Origin: Maridesulfovibrio ferrireducens
GTDB lineage: Bacteria > Desulfobacterota > Desulfovibrionia > Desulfovibrionales > Desulfovibrionaceae
DNA: 64,000 bases
Reading direction: 5' to 3'
Assembly: GCF_016342405.1 (NCBI RefSeq)
Contig: NZ_JAEINN010000013.1
Location: 1-64,000, forward strand
Part shown: piece after piece, positions 1-7,901 of the stretch
Position numbering within the stretch: the first letter of the stretch is position 1
Layout: every line of letters starts with the position of its first letter
Program-made: the position numbers and the translations under genes
The notes under the pieces: model-generated
The model's database searches: none
Seen by the model: the letters and a program-made list of their open reading frames with translations, nothing else
Told to the model about the DNA's origin: nothing

Positions 1-121
1 ATGTCTTGATTTTAAAACGCCAAATCAAGTATTTAGAGACTTAAACAACAGTTGCACTTACTAGTTGAATCTAGGTAACCCAAAACAAAATTAAAAACCA
101 AAAAGCATTACGAGAGCAAGA

Positions 122-1960
122 ATGAAAAAAGCACACTTCGGCGCACAGGTTGATAATAACGGAAACTGCACATTCAGATTATTTGCTCCCCACATCCAAG
201 ATGTCGGAATGACTTTAAATACCAAACCGGATCACACTTTCATGCTGTCCCCCGCCGAACATGGGTTTCATGAACTGACCATAAACGATATTGCACCTGA
301 CACCTCTTATTCGTTTCTGCTGGATGGATCAAAAAAATTCCCGGACCCAGCATCATTATGGCAGCCGGAAGGATTAAATTCCTATTCAACTATCTTTGAT
401 CATCATAAATTTGACTGGAAAGGAGACAATTTTTCCGGTCTGCCTATCCATGAAATGATCATCTACGAAGCCCATATAGGAACTTTCAGCAAGGAAGGCA
501 CTATCCACGGGCTTATATCTAAACTCGACCATCTGTCTGAACTTGGAATCAACACACTGGAACTTATGCCTGTCGCACAATTTGCAGGTAGCAGAGGATG
601 GGGAAATGAAACTGTTTTCCCGTATGCAGTCCACAATAGTTACGGAACACCGGATGAATTAAAAGCTCTAGTTAAAGCATCTCACAAGCTAGGCATTGCG
701 GTAATTTTAGATGTAGAATTCTGCCAACATTGCTTTATGAAAGATTTCAACGCAGCTTACATCCCCTTTTTCAGCGACAATCGCACCATGGCATGGGGAA
801 AAACCATAAATTTCGATGAAGAATACAGTTTCGGTGTTCGTGAATTTTATATCCAGTGTGCTCTTTCATGGCTTCGCGATTTTCATATCGACGGACTGCG
901 CATAAACAACACACATTCTATTCTCGATCAAAGTCCGGTCCATTTTCTGGAAGAACTTTCTTTTAGAATCAGATCTTTTGAAAATAAAAGAAAATGTGTT
1001 TTAATAATTGATGACAAACACAACTCTCCACGCCCTATTATGCCAGCTGATAAAGGAGGATTCGGGCTTGATGCGTTATGGAGTGATGATTTTCACCATG
1101 CACTTCATCACAGAATTACAGGCGATGTAAACGGAGTCTTCCGCGACTATAGTTCACCGGAAAAAATGGTCTCAGCCATGCAGCATGGCTTTGCATACAG
1201 AGGACAGTTCTCTGAGCATCGCAAAAGGGTTCATGGGTGCAGTCAGCAGGAACTTTCAGGTTCTAAATTGATCATCTACTCTCAGAACCATGATCAAACC
1301 ATTTGTTCTGGAGACGAATGCAGGACAATCAAAAAAGCCGGATTTGAGGCCGCAAAACTTAGTGCCGGAGCAACACTGCTCTCTCCATATACCCCACTAC
1401 TTTTCATGGGGGAAGAGTATGGAGAAACAGCACCGTTCCATTATTTTTCTGACAACGCTGAAGCTCTGCCACCGAATGCAAGCAACGAACAAGAACTAGA
1501 TTTACTCTCCTTTGAAGCACCAGATCCTTATGATGATTCAACATTCACCGGCAGTCAGCTCGACTGGAATAAAAAAGAATCCGAACAAGGCAAGTTCATG
1601 TTTGAGTTCTATAAAAAATTACTTACTTTAAGGCGGGAACACGCCGTTCTAAAAGAACCATGCCACAGCAGATGCCAAGTTCAGGAGATCCAGCCGGGAC
1701 TTATCATGATGATCAGAAACCCCTCGGCATCTGATGGAAGATACGCCTCAATAATTTTTAATTTCAACAAAACTGCAATATCCGAAAAACTTGAAGCGTA
1801 CCTGCCGAAAGGACCATGGACACTTGAACTTTACAGTGCGGCAAAAGCGTTCGGAGGGGATCAGCCACCTCTGGACAAAATATTATCCGACAGCAAACCG
1901 TTGGAACTGGCTCCGCAATCGTTCGCATTATATTTTCACACGCCACTGAATATATATTAA
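122..1960 (+). CDS. TreZ-like GH13 protein (malto-oligosyltrehalose trehalohydrolase family), catalytic residues altered
   Basis: The 612-aa protein has the TreZ layout: an N-terminal carbohydrate-binding/E-set domain (about 1-90), then a GH13 barrel with the family motifs YEAHIGTF, LELMPVAQF and NHDQ. TreZ normally releases trehalose from maltooligosyltrehalose. Here the nucleophile position reads GLRINNTH instead of GLRLDAVH (Asp to Asn262), and the acid/base motif reads LIIDDK instead of a Glu-containing LIAEN-type motif (Asp297). The YDG motif reads NET, and the DVVYNH motif is lost. The third acid, Asp391 in NHDQ, remains. Family membership is clear, but hydrolase activity is doubtful; a binding or regulatory role in glycogen metabolism is inference. 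The gene lies upstream of malQ in the same direction. No treY partner is seen in the window. Confidence 0.8.
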   Translation: MKKAHFGAQVDNNGNCTFRLFAPHIQDVGMTLNTKPDHTFMLSPAEHGFHELTINDIAPDTSYSFLLDGSKKFPDPASLWQPEGLNSYSTIFDHHKFDWKGDNFSGLPIHEMIIYEAHIGTFSKEGTIHGLISKLDHLSELGINTLELMPVAQFAGSRGWGNETVFPYAVHNSYGTPDELKALVKASHKLGIAVILDVEFCQHCFMKDFNAAYIPFFSDNRTMAWGKTINFDEEYSFGVREFYIQCALSWLRDFHIDGLRINNTHSILDQSPVHFLEELSFRIRSFENKRKCVLIIDDKHNSPRPIMPADKGGFGLDALWSDDFHHALHHRITGDVNGVFRDYSSPEKMVSAMQHGFAYRGQFSEHRKRVHGCSQQELSGSKLIIYSQNHDQTICSGDECRTIKKAGFEAAKLSAGATLLSPYTPLLFMGEEYGETAPFHYFSDNAEALPPNASNEQELDLLSFEAPDPYDDSTFTGSQLDWNKKESEQGKFMFEFYKKLLTLRREHAVLKEPCHSRCQVQEIQPGLIMMIRNPSASDGRYASIIFNFNKTAISEKLEAYLPKGPWTLELYSAAKAFGGDQPPLDKILSDSKPLELAPQSFALYFHTPLNIY

Positions 1961-2062
1961 TTACGATTTTGTTTCATAGCTGAATGCAAAGTAGCTGGAC
2001 AGACTCCCCATGCTCTGAGATATTGTATGGGTATCGTCTTTCGTCAGCAAAAGGAGTTCAAT

Positions 2063-3574
2063 ATGAAACGTTCCAGTGGAATACTTCTCCACTTTACATC
2101 ACTGCCTTCCAGATTCGGAGTCGGTGATATTGGGCCTGCAGCATATGAATTTGCAGATTTCCTCGCCGAAGCCGGGCAACGGTTTTGGCAGGTTCTGCCA
2201 ATTACTCCTACATCCAGTAAACTTTGTAATTCTCCTTACTCCGGCTTTTCAGCATTTGCCGCAAGCCCCTTACTGATCAGCCCGGAAATTATGGTCGATT
2301 ACGGACTGCTGACCGAAGAAGAAATTAAAGAATTTGTCCTCCCGGACTCCGATAAAGCTGACTTTGATGCGGCGGCCCATGCTAAAGAAAAACTGCTACG
2401 CATGGCCTTCTCACGAGTTGCAAACGGATTGCTGAATGACCCCGTATTTTCCCAGTTTATATGGGACAACATGCACTGGGTTAATGATTTTGCGCTGTTC
2501 ACGGCTCTCAAACAGGACTTCAACGGTGACAGCTGGACCAAATGGCCCGAAGATATCCGTGAAAGAACTGAAGACGGTATGCGTTACTGGGGCGAATTTT
2601 TAGCTCGCGAAATATTATTTGTTAAATTCTCCCAGTGGATTTTTTTCCGGCAATGGGGACAACTGAGAGATCACCTTGCCGAGATCGGTGTCGAACTTAT
2701 CGGAGACATCCCGATCTATGTTACCCACGACAGTTCAGATGTGTGGGCTAACCGCAAAATTTTCAAACTCGATGAAAACGGTGAATCATGGTGCGTCGCC
2801 GGCGTTCCACCAGATTACTTCAGCAAAAAGGGGCAATTATGGGGAAATCCGGTTTATGACTGGGTCGTTCTTGAACAGGAGGGATTCGGATGGTGGATCA
2901 GTCGGTTAAAACACAATCTGGGTCTTTATAACTGGGCCAGACTTGACCATTTCAGAGGATTTTCCGCTTATTGGGAAATTCCCGCTGAGGCACAGTCCGC
3001 AATAGACGGATATTGGGTTCCAGCCCCCGGACATAAGCTGTTTGAAAGACTTTCCTGCGAAGAAGGATGTTTGCGTATTATTGCAGAAGATCTGGGCCAC
3101 ATAACACCGGATGTAGCTTATCTTAAAGACCGCTTTCAACTGCCCGGCATGAATATTCTGCAATTCTCTTTCGGAAGTGACATCGGCATCTGCGGAGACG
3201 CGCTCCACAATCACAGACGAAATTCTGTCGTATATACAGGGACTCACGACAATAACACCAATCGAGGCTGGTTCAATCAGGATGCAGATGAAATAAGCCG
3301 CAAAAACATGCTGTCATATCTAGGTCATGACTGGATAGATGAGTCAAAAATTTCATGGGAATTGATCAGACTTTTGATGTCCAGCGTCGGCTGTCTATGT
3401 ATTTTCCAGGCTCAGGATTTACTGAACCTGGGCGGGGAAGCACGCATGAACGTTCCCGGGGAAGCGAATGGAAACTGGGGATGGAAGCTCATGCCGGGAC
3501 AACTTACGCCGCTGATACGCGAACGTCTCGGTGAAATGACGGAGATTTTCGGACGCACCAGCCGAATAGATTAA
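2063..3574 (+). CDS. malQ: 4-alpha-glucanotransferase (amylomaltase)
   Basis: GH77 enzyme of 503 aa that transfers alpha-1,4-glucan segments between malto-oligosaccharides in the cytoplasm. The start MKRSSGILLHFTSLPSR follows AAGGAG with good spacing; an in-frame upstream start at 2027 has no ribosome site and is not used here. All three catalytic acids are visible: the nucleophile in ARLDHFRG, the acid/base in IIAEDLG and the stabiliser in GTHDNNT. Unlike its degenerate TreZ-like neighbour, this enzyme appears fully active. About 100 bases separate the two genes, so they probably act together in glycogen or maltodextrin turnover with the phosphorylase encoded at 14.8-17.3 kb. Confidence 0.95.
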   Translation: MKRSSGILLHFTSLPSRFGVGDIGPAAYEFADFLAEAGQRFWQVLPITPTSSKLCNSPYSGFSAFAASPLLISPEIMVDYGLLTEEEIKEFVLPDSDKADFDAAAHAKEKLLRMAFSRVANGLLNDPVFSQFIWDNMHWVNDFALFTALKQDFNGDSWTKWPEDIRERTEDGMRYWGEFLAREILFVKFSQWIFFRQWGQLRDHLAEIGVELIGDIPIYVTHDSSDVWANRKIFKLDENGESWCVAGVPPDYFSKKGQLWGNPVYDWVVLEQEGFGWWISRLKHNLGLYNWARLDHFRGFSAYWEIPAEAQSAIDGYWVPAPGHKLFERLSCEEGCLRIIAEDLGHITPDVAYLKDRFQLPGMNILQFSFGSDIGICGDALHNHRRNSVVYTGTHDNNTNRGWFNQDADEISRKNMLSYLGHDWIDESKISWELIRLLMSSVGCLCIFQAQDLLNLGGEARMNVPGEANGNWGWKLMPGQLTPLIRERLGEMTEIFGRTSRID

Positions 3575-3611
3575 GTCAAACATTAATCAATATTAATAGA
3601 CTTTTACATAA

Positions 3612-4256
3612 TTATTTACGCCCAATGTAATAAAACCCGTTAGCGCGGTTTCCATTCATTGTGGTGTAAACGACTTTTTTATGCTCAAGATCTGCAAATG
3701 GACTTAACAGTTCTTTGATACGTTCATCTGAAAAATGACGTAGAATTCCGCCGCCCTCAATTTCAAATATTCCATAAGTTCCGTGCAGCTTTTGAAAGTG
3801 ATCATATCTTTCAAGATTACGCTCATCAGTATTCAGCATAAAATCATTGATATAAAGAACTCCACCCGGTTTCAGAACGCGGTAGACCTCTTTCATAACC
3901 TGATCCTGATCTTTATTATCCGGTATACAGGTGAGGACTGCGACAAGAAGAGCTGCATCAACGGATTCATCTTTGAAAGGAATAATTCCGTTTTCTATAG
4001 GCTGTACATCAAGCTCACGGCTGTCATCCATAAGCCTCTGTCGTAAGGCAGCAGAAGGTTCTACACCCTTCACACAGGTAAAGCCTTCACCAATCAGTCC
4101 TCTCATCACGCGCCCATATCCGCATCCTACATCAAGAATATCAGCGTCACTGGAAACATATTTCTTAAATTCATCGAATTGTACCGGAGTGGAAAAAGTT
4201 TTCAACGAACCTTTATCTTCCCAATATTCTGAATAATTACTAGAATCTAAAGTCAT
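3612..4256 (-). CDS. class I SAM-dependent methyltransferase
   Basis: This 214-aa soluble protein carries the Rossmann-type methyltransferase signature: motif I ILDVGCGYGRVMRGL (about residues 39-53), an acidic residue in GVEPSAALRQRL, and the post-motif VLKPGGVLYINDF. It resembles methyltransferase domain 11 proteins, whose substrates are very diverse and cannot be predicted here. A GAGAG ribosome site precedes the ATG. It lies 24 bases downstream of the flavin-binding protein gene on the same strand, so the two probably share a transcript. It faces malQ convergently across about 37 bases of AT-rich sequence. Confidence 0.85.
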   Translation of the reverse strand: MTLDSSNYSEYWEDKGSLKTFSTPVQFDEFKKYVSSDADILDVGCGYGRVMRGLIGEGFTCVKGVEPSAALRQRLMDDSRELDVQPIENGIIPFKDESVDAALLVAVLTCIPDNKDQDQVMKEVYRVLKPGGVLYINDFMLNTDERNLERYDHFQKLHGTYGIFEIEGGGILRHFSDERIKELLSPFADLEHKKVVYTTMNGNRANGFYYIGRK

Positions 4257-4280
4257 AAATACTCTCTGTTTATACTAAGT

Positions 4281-4751
4281 TTATTCCCTGTCCACGAGCC
4301 TTGCGGTAGCTGTTGTGATCATTATTTCAACAACTTCTACAGCACGCGTTGCGTCGTTATCAATATCCCATTTTTTACCGCTGTACTGCTCCATAATCAA
4401 ATTCAAAGCAGCGGCTTTTTCATGATCTTCAAGAAGACGCGGGACACCGCATCCGATAACTGAGCGAAATGCACATCCCCATTTACAAGGTTTTTCAGCT
4501 GATTGCAGTTTATGTGAAGCAACCACGCTGAAACCTACTTCTTCACCTAAAATCAATGCAGAAATTTTCCGGCCTGATTTAAATGAATGAATATATATTG
4601 CTCCGGGTTTAAAACCGTAATTAACAGGAACAGAATAAATTCCTTCACTGTCTTTTAATGCCAGATGAAGAACTTCCCCTTCACGTAAAACCTCAGCGAC
4701 GACTGATTCATCACTGGTAACGCCTTTTCTGAGCTTAATATCTTTAGACAT
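4281..4751 (-). CDS. pyridoxamine 5'-phosphate oxidase-like flavin-binding protein (NimA type)
   Basis: A 156-aa split-barrel protein resembling the NimA/PNPOx-like family, which binds FMN and in some members reduces nitroimidazoles. Supporting segments are LREGEVLHLAL near the N-terminus, VPVNYGF, IYIHSFKSGRKI and the Cys-rich stretch CKWGCAFRSVIGCG, followed by the LNLIMEQYSGK helix typical of this group. Two in-frame ATGs lie 6 bases apart; the second is preferred because the AGGAG site abuts the first. Physiological substrate unknown. It is the probable first gene of a two-gene unit with the methyltransferase. Confidence 0.8.
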   Translation of the reverse strand: MSKDIKLRKGVTSDESVVAEVLREGEVLHLALKDSEGIYSVPVNYGFKPGAIYIHSFKSGRKISALILGEEVGFSVVASHKLQSAEKPCKWGCAFRSVIGCGVPRLLEDHEKAAALNLIMEQYSGKKWDIDNDATRAVEVVEIMITTATARLVDRE

Positions 4752-4798
4752 ACTCATCTCCTCTTTATTCTGTCAGTTAAAGAGTATAAACATATTCC

Positions 4799-5506
4799 AT
4801 GCCGATTCATACACGAATATCCATCATTATCCCTGTATTCAATGAGCAGGCAACTATTAACAGTTGCCTCAATAATGTCAAAGCCTGCCTCGGCAATGAC
4901 TGTGAAATTATTGTGGTGGACGGATCTATAAACGGATCAACAAATATTTGCATCGAAGATAAAAACATAATTAAAATTTGCGGACAAGCAGGTCGTGCTG
5001 CTCAAATGAACGCTGGAGCAAAAATGGCTACCGGAGAAATACTTTTATTTCTTCATGCTGATACAATACTGCCTCCGAATTCCGCCCCCCTTATCCGTGA
5101 AGCATTGGATGCCCCGGGTGCAGCGGCAGGTGCATTCAGTCTCAACTTTGATAACAACTCAGCCACCATGCGTTTGATTTCCTACGTAGGGAATATTCGC
5201 ACACGAATAGAAAGAGTTCCTTACGGAGATCAAGCTCCATTTATTAAAAAGAAAACTTTTCTTGAACTGGGATCTTACCCACTGATACCAATCATGGAAG
5301 ATGTTGAGTTTTTCAGAAATATTAAGCGAAAAAAATTAGAAATTGTTATCCTGAAAGAATCAGTAACAACTTCAGCACGCAGATATAAACAGATGGGTAT
5401 GATTCGAGGATTTTTAAGAAACTGGCTATTGAGAATATTACATTTATGCGGAGTCAGTCCATTTACTCTTAAAAAGTTATACTCTGATAATGGAGACAAA
5501 AATTGA
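4799..5506 (+). CDS. TIGR04283-type family 2 glycosyltransferase
   Basis: This 235-aa GT2-fold protein begins IIIPVFNEQATINSCL and has the nucleotide-sugar motif IIVVDGS and a DTILPP stretch (LFLHADTILPP) in place of the usual DxD. It matches the rSAM/selenodomain-associated transferase 2 family (TIGR04283), often paired with TIGR04282 in gene clusters that have been linked to arsenosugar synthesis. Here it overlaps the TIGR04282 gene by 4 bases, which fits that pairing. No arsenosugar radical SAM gene is next to it, so the product is undetermined. Confidence 0.85.
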   Translation: MPIHTRISIIIPVFNEQATINSCLNNVKACLGNDCEIIVVDGSINGSTNICIEDKNIIKICGQAGRAAQMNAGAKMATGEILLFLHADTILPPNSAPLIREALDAPGAAAGAFSLNFDNNSATMRLISYVGNIRTRIERVPYGDQAPFIKKKTFLELGSYPLIPIMEDVEFFRNIKRKKLEIVILKESVTTSARRYKQMGMIRGFLRNWLLRILHLCGVSPFTLKKLYSDNGDKN

Positions 5507-6165
5507 AGCAGGCTCTGCTTTTATTCGTAAAGTTACCGATAGCTGGCAAAGTCAAAACCCGCCTTGGAACAAGTGTCGGAGATGCACAGGCAGCTCTGTT
5601 TTATACAGCTTTTGTTCAGGATTTACTTACAAAAATTGATAATCATGGGCTTGAAACCTTGATTTTTTTTAATCAGGAAGAACCCGTCACAAAATACATT
5701 GAATGGCTTGGAAATCGAAAACTGTTTCCACAACGGGGAAGAAATCTAGGCGAGCGCATGTTTAACGCTTTTGAGGACAGTTTCGCCCTTGATTATACAA
5801 GATGCGTCTTAACGGGAAGCGACTTGCCGGACCTGTCTCCTCAAACAATTGAGGAAGGTCTATCCAGTCTGAAAAAACATGCTGTATGTATTGGTCCGGC
5901 AAAAGACGGTGGCTATTATCTCATCGGATTTCAAAACAAAAAACTGACAGATATTCCTTTCACCGCCATTAACTGGAGTACCCCGAGAGTCTTTAAACAA
6001 ACAATACAAAAATTTAAATCTAACAACCTCGATCCGTATATTTTACCGGAACAAGCAGATGTAGACACACTTCAAGACCTCGAAGATCTGGTACAAAGCA
6101 AAGACTTTAAGACAAGATGTCCGCATACTTTCAAAGCATATCGCAAGTATATAAAAACTGCCTAA
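5503..6165 (+). CDS. TIGR04282-type transferase (DUF2064, rSAM/selenodomain-associated transferase 1)
   Basis: A 220-aa protein with a nucleotidyltransferase-like fold. It begins with an FVKLPIAGKVKTRLG motif typical of DUF2064 and continues with VLTGSDLPDLSP and GPAKDGGYYLIGF, both diagnostic of the TIGR04282 family. The start is a TTG overlapping the TGA stop of the preceding gene, indicating translational coupling with the TIGR04283 partner. Members of this pair are proposed to transfer sugar-like groups; the substrate in this organism is unknown. Its 3' end overlaps by 4 bases the end of a small minus-strand gene. Confidence 0.85.
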   Translation: MKQALLLFVKLPIAGKVKTRLGTSVGDAQAALFYTAFVQDLLTKIDNHGLETLIFFNQEEPVTKYIEWLGNRKLFPQRGRNLGERMFNAFEDSFALDYTRCVLTGSDLPDLSPQTIEEGLSSLKKHAVCIGPAKDGGYYLIGFQNKKLTDIPFTAINWSTPRVFKQTIQKFKSNNLDPYILPEQADVDTLQDLEDLVQSKDFKTRCPHTFKAYRKYIKTA

Positions 6166-6416
6166 TATTCGACAATATTAAGGCTTGAAACAACACTACA
6201 TTCCTTGGGGGTAAACCTTAAAACATCAAACCCCAGATCGGTAATAATCTCAATATTCCAGTCTCCGCCTGAGCCGAAACCGCTCATAATTTCTTCACGG
6301 ATTCCCGGTCTTATATGAAAATCAACAACCGGTTCGGAGACCTCTCCAAGTTGTGCAACTATAGCGGGAACCAGTCCACATGTGACGGAACGCATATCAA
6401 AAATCTTACTTTTCAT
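6162..6416 (-). CDS. small protein of unknown function, coupled to mnmE
   Basis: An 84-aa protein starting MKSKIFDMRSVTCGLVPAIV; the start lies one base beyond the mnmE stop, so the two are probably translated in tandem. A longer reading frame from 6536 would run through the end of mnmE and is not used. The sequence has an early Cys in a DMRSVTCGLVPA segment, reminiscent of the Cys-containing start of TusA-like sulfur carriers, but lacks their Cys-Pro pair, so this is only a weak resemblance. There are no membrane segments. It could act in tRNA wobble modification or be an unrelated passenger; function unknown. Confidence 0.6.
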   Translation of the reverse strand: MKSKIFDMRSVTCGLVPAIVAQLGEVSEPVVDFHIRPGIREEIMSGFGSGGDWNIEIITDLGFDVLRFTPKECSVVSSLNIVEY

Positions 6417-6417
6417 T

Positions 6418-7803
6418 TTATTTTCCCACGCAAAATTTACTGAAAATTGAATCAAGCACTTCCTGCGGTGTAATTTCACCTGTGATTTCAGATAAAGCAG
6501 AGCAAGCAGTTTCCAACCGGACACCGAGCAAATCATAAGGAATTGTCATTTCAATATCCTGAACAAGACCATCAAGTTCAGACAAAGCCTTTCTTAATGT
6601 CGCCGCCTGTCGTGAATTAGGCACAAGCTCATCAGGGTCAGGTTCGCCCGCTCCAGCTAAAATGTGTTCACGAATACTAGAAGCAAGTTCATCGATACCT
6701 TGGCCCCTTTTAGCTGAAATTTCAACAACTTCATAACCTGCTTCAGCCATAACTTCTGAGGCAGACGGGGTGGACTGAGCCAGATCAATTTTATTGATTA
6801 CGGCAATACATTTGCCGCTTTGCGCTGAAAATTCAGGGTCAATATCCGAAAGATCAAATGGATCGAAACCATCAACAATTAAAAGAACGAGATCAGCTTG
6901 TTGCGCCAGTTCTTTTCCCATATCCAGACCGGCTTGTTCAACCTTATCAGTAGTTTCACGCAATCCGGCAGTATCAACCACCCGTACTTGAAGGCCGTCT
7001 AAATTAAGAGTTTCTTCAATAAAATCTCTTGTTGTACCCGGAATATCCGTAACAATAGCGCGATTCCGTCCAAGCAAAGCGTTTAGAAGGCTGGACTTTC
7101 CAGCATTTACTTTACCTGAAAGAACAGCAAGCCCACCCTCGCGCCATGCACGGGTACGCTCTACACCTGCGAGAATTTCAGAAATATTTTTTACAGCATC
7201 AGTGACTTCCGTCATCATTTTATCAAGGGGCAAACACTCAAGTTCATCTTCGGGAAAATCTACGGCAACACATAGATGAGTGCGCAGTACTTCAAGCCTT
7301 CCCCGCAATTCTTCGATGCGATGACCAAGCACCCCTGAAAGCTTCACCCTTGCGAGCTGAGCCGCGCCTTTAGACGGAGCATGAATCATTTCCGCAACGG
7401 CTTCTGCCTGCGTAAGATCCATCTTACCATTCAAAAAAGCTCTCAGAGTGAATTCACCAGCACGTGCAAGAACAGCCCCGTGTGATAAAATTTCTCCTAG
7501 AACAGATGCAAGAATAGCTCGGCCGCCATGACAGTTAAATTCAACTGTATCTTCACCCGTGTATGAATTAGGGCCGGGCATGAAAACAGCAAGGACATCA
7601 TCCAGTTCTGTAGAATTTTCATCAAGCACGTACCCATAATGCATGGTGTATGGCTTGAATCCTGAAAAAGAATCTTTTGCGGATTTAAATATTGCTTCTG
7701 CAATAGGTAAAGCCTTTTCTCCGCTTACACGGATAATTCCGACTCCCCCTTCACCGGGAGGGGTGGCAATGGCTGCAATGGTCCCGGAAGAACTGACTGA
7801 CAT
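6418..7803 (-). CDS. mnmE: tRNA uridine-5-carboxymethylaminomethyl(34) synthesis GTPase
   Basis: A 461-aa GTPase that, with MnmG, modifies U34 of several tRNAs. The order is typical: an N-terminal folate-binding domain (start ATPPGEGGVGIIRVSG), a helical domain, and an inserted G domain with the P loop SGKVNAGKSSLLNAL, switch DIPGTTRDF, DTAGLRET and NKID. The C-terminal CVGK matches the family CxGK signature carrying the key Cys. A GGAG site precedes the ATG. It is the last large gene of the rpmH-rnpA-yidD-yidC-khpB-mnmE block and is separated from khpB by a strong terminator, so it may have its own promoter. Confidence 0.96.
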   Translation of the reverse strand: MSVSSSGTIAAIATPPGEGGVGIIRVSGEKALPIAEAIFKSAKDSFSGFKPYTMHYGYVLDENSTELDDVLAVFMPGPNSYTGEDTVEFNCHGGRAILASVLGEILSHGAVLARAGEFTLRAFLNGKMDLTQAEAVAEMIHAPSKGAAQLARVKLSGVLGHRIEELRGRLEVLRTHLCVAVDFPEDELECLPLDKMMTEVTDAVKNISEILAGVERTRAWREGGLAVLSGKVNAGKSSLLNALLGRNRAIVTDIPGTTRDFIEETLNLDGLQVRVVDTAGLRETTDKVEQAGLDMGKELAQQADLVLLIVDGFDPFDLSDIDPEFSAQSGKCIAVINKIDLAQSTPSASEVMAEAGYEVVEISAKRGQGIDELASSIREHILAGAGEPDPDELVPNSRQAATLRKALSELDGLVQDIEMTIPYDLLGVRLETACSALSEITGEITPQEVLDSIFSKFCVGK

Positions 7804-7831
7804 ATTGAAATCTCCATTAACAGATTAAAAA

Positions 7832-7868
7832 AAGTTAACCCCGCGGACATTGTCCACGGGGTTAACTT
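7832..7868 (-). terminator. strong rho-independent terminator after khpB
   Basis: A 12-bp perfect stem (AAGTTAACCCCG paired with CGGGGTTAACTT) encloses a further GGAC/GTCC pairing. Read on the minus strand it ends in a run of seven T. It lies between khpB and mnmE, so it ends the yidC-khpB transcript. Confidence 0.85.
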
Positions 7869-7901
7869 AAAAGTCTGTATTCACCGCTCGTAAACTAATG
7901 T

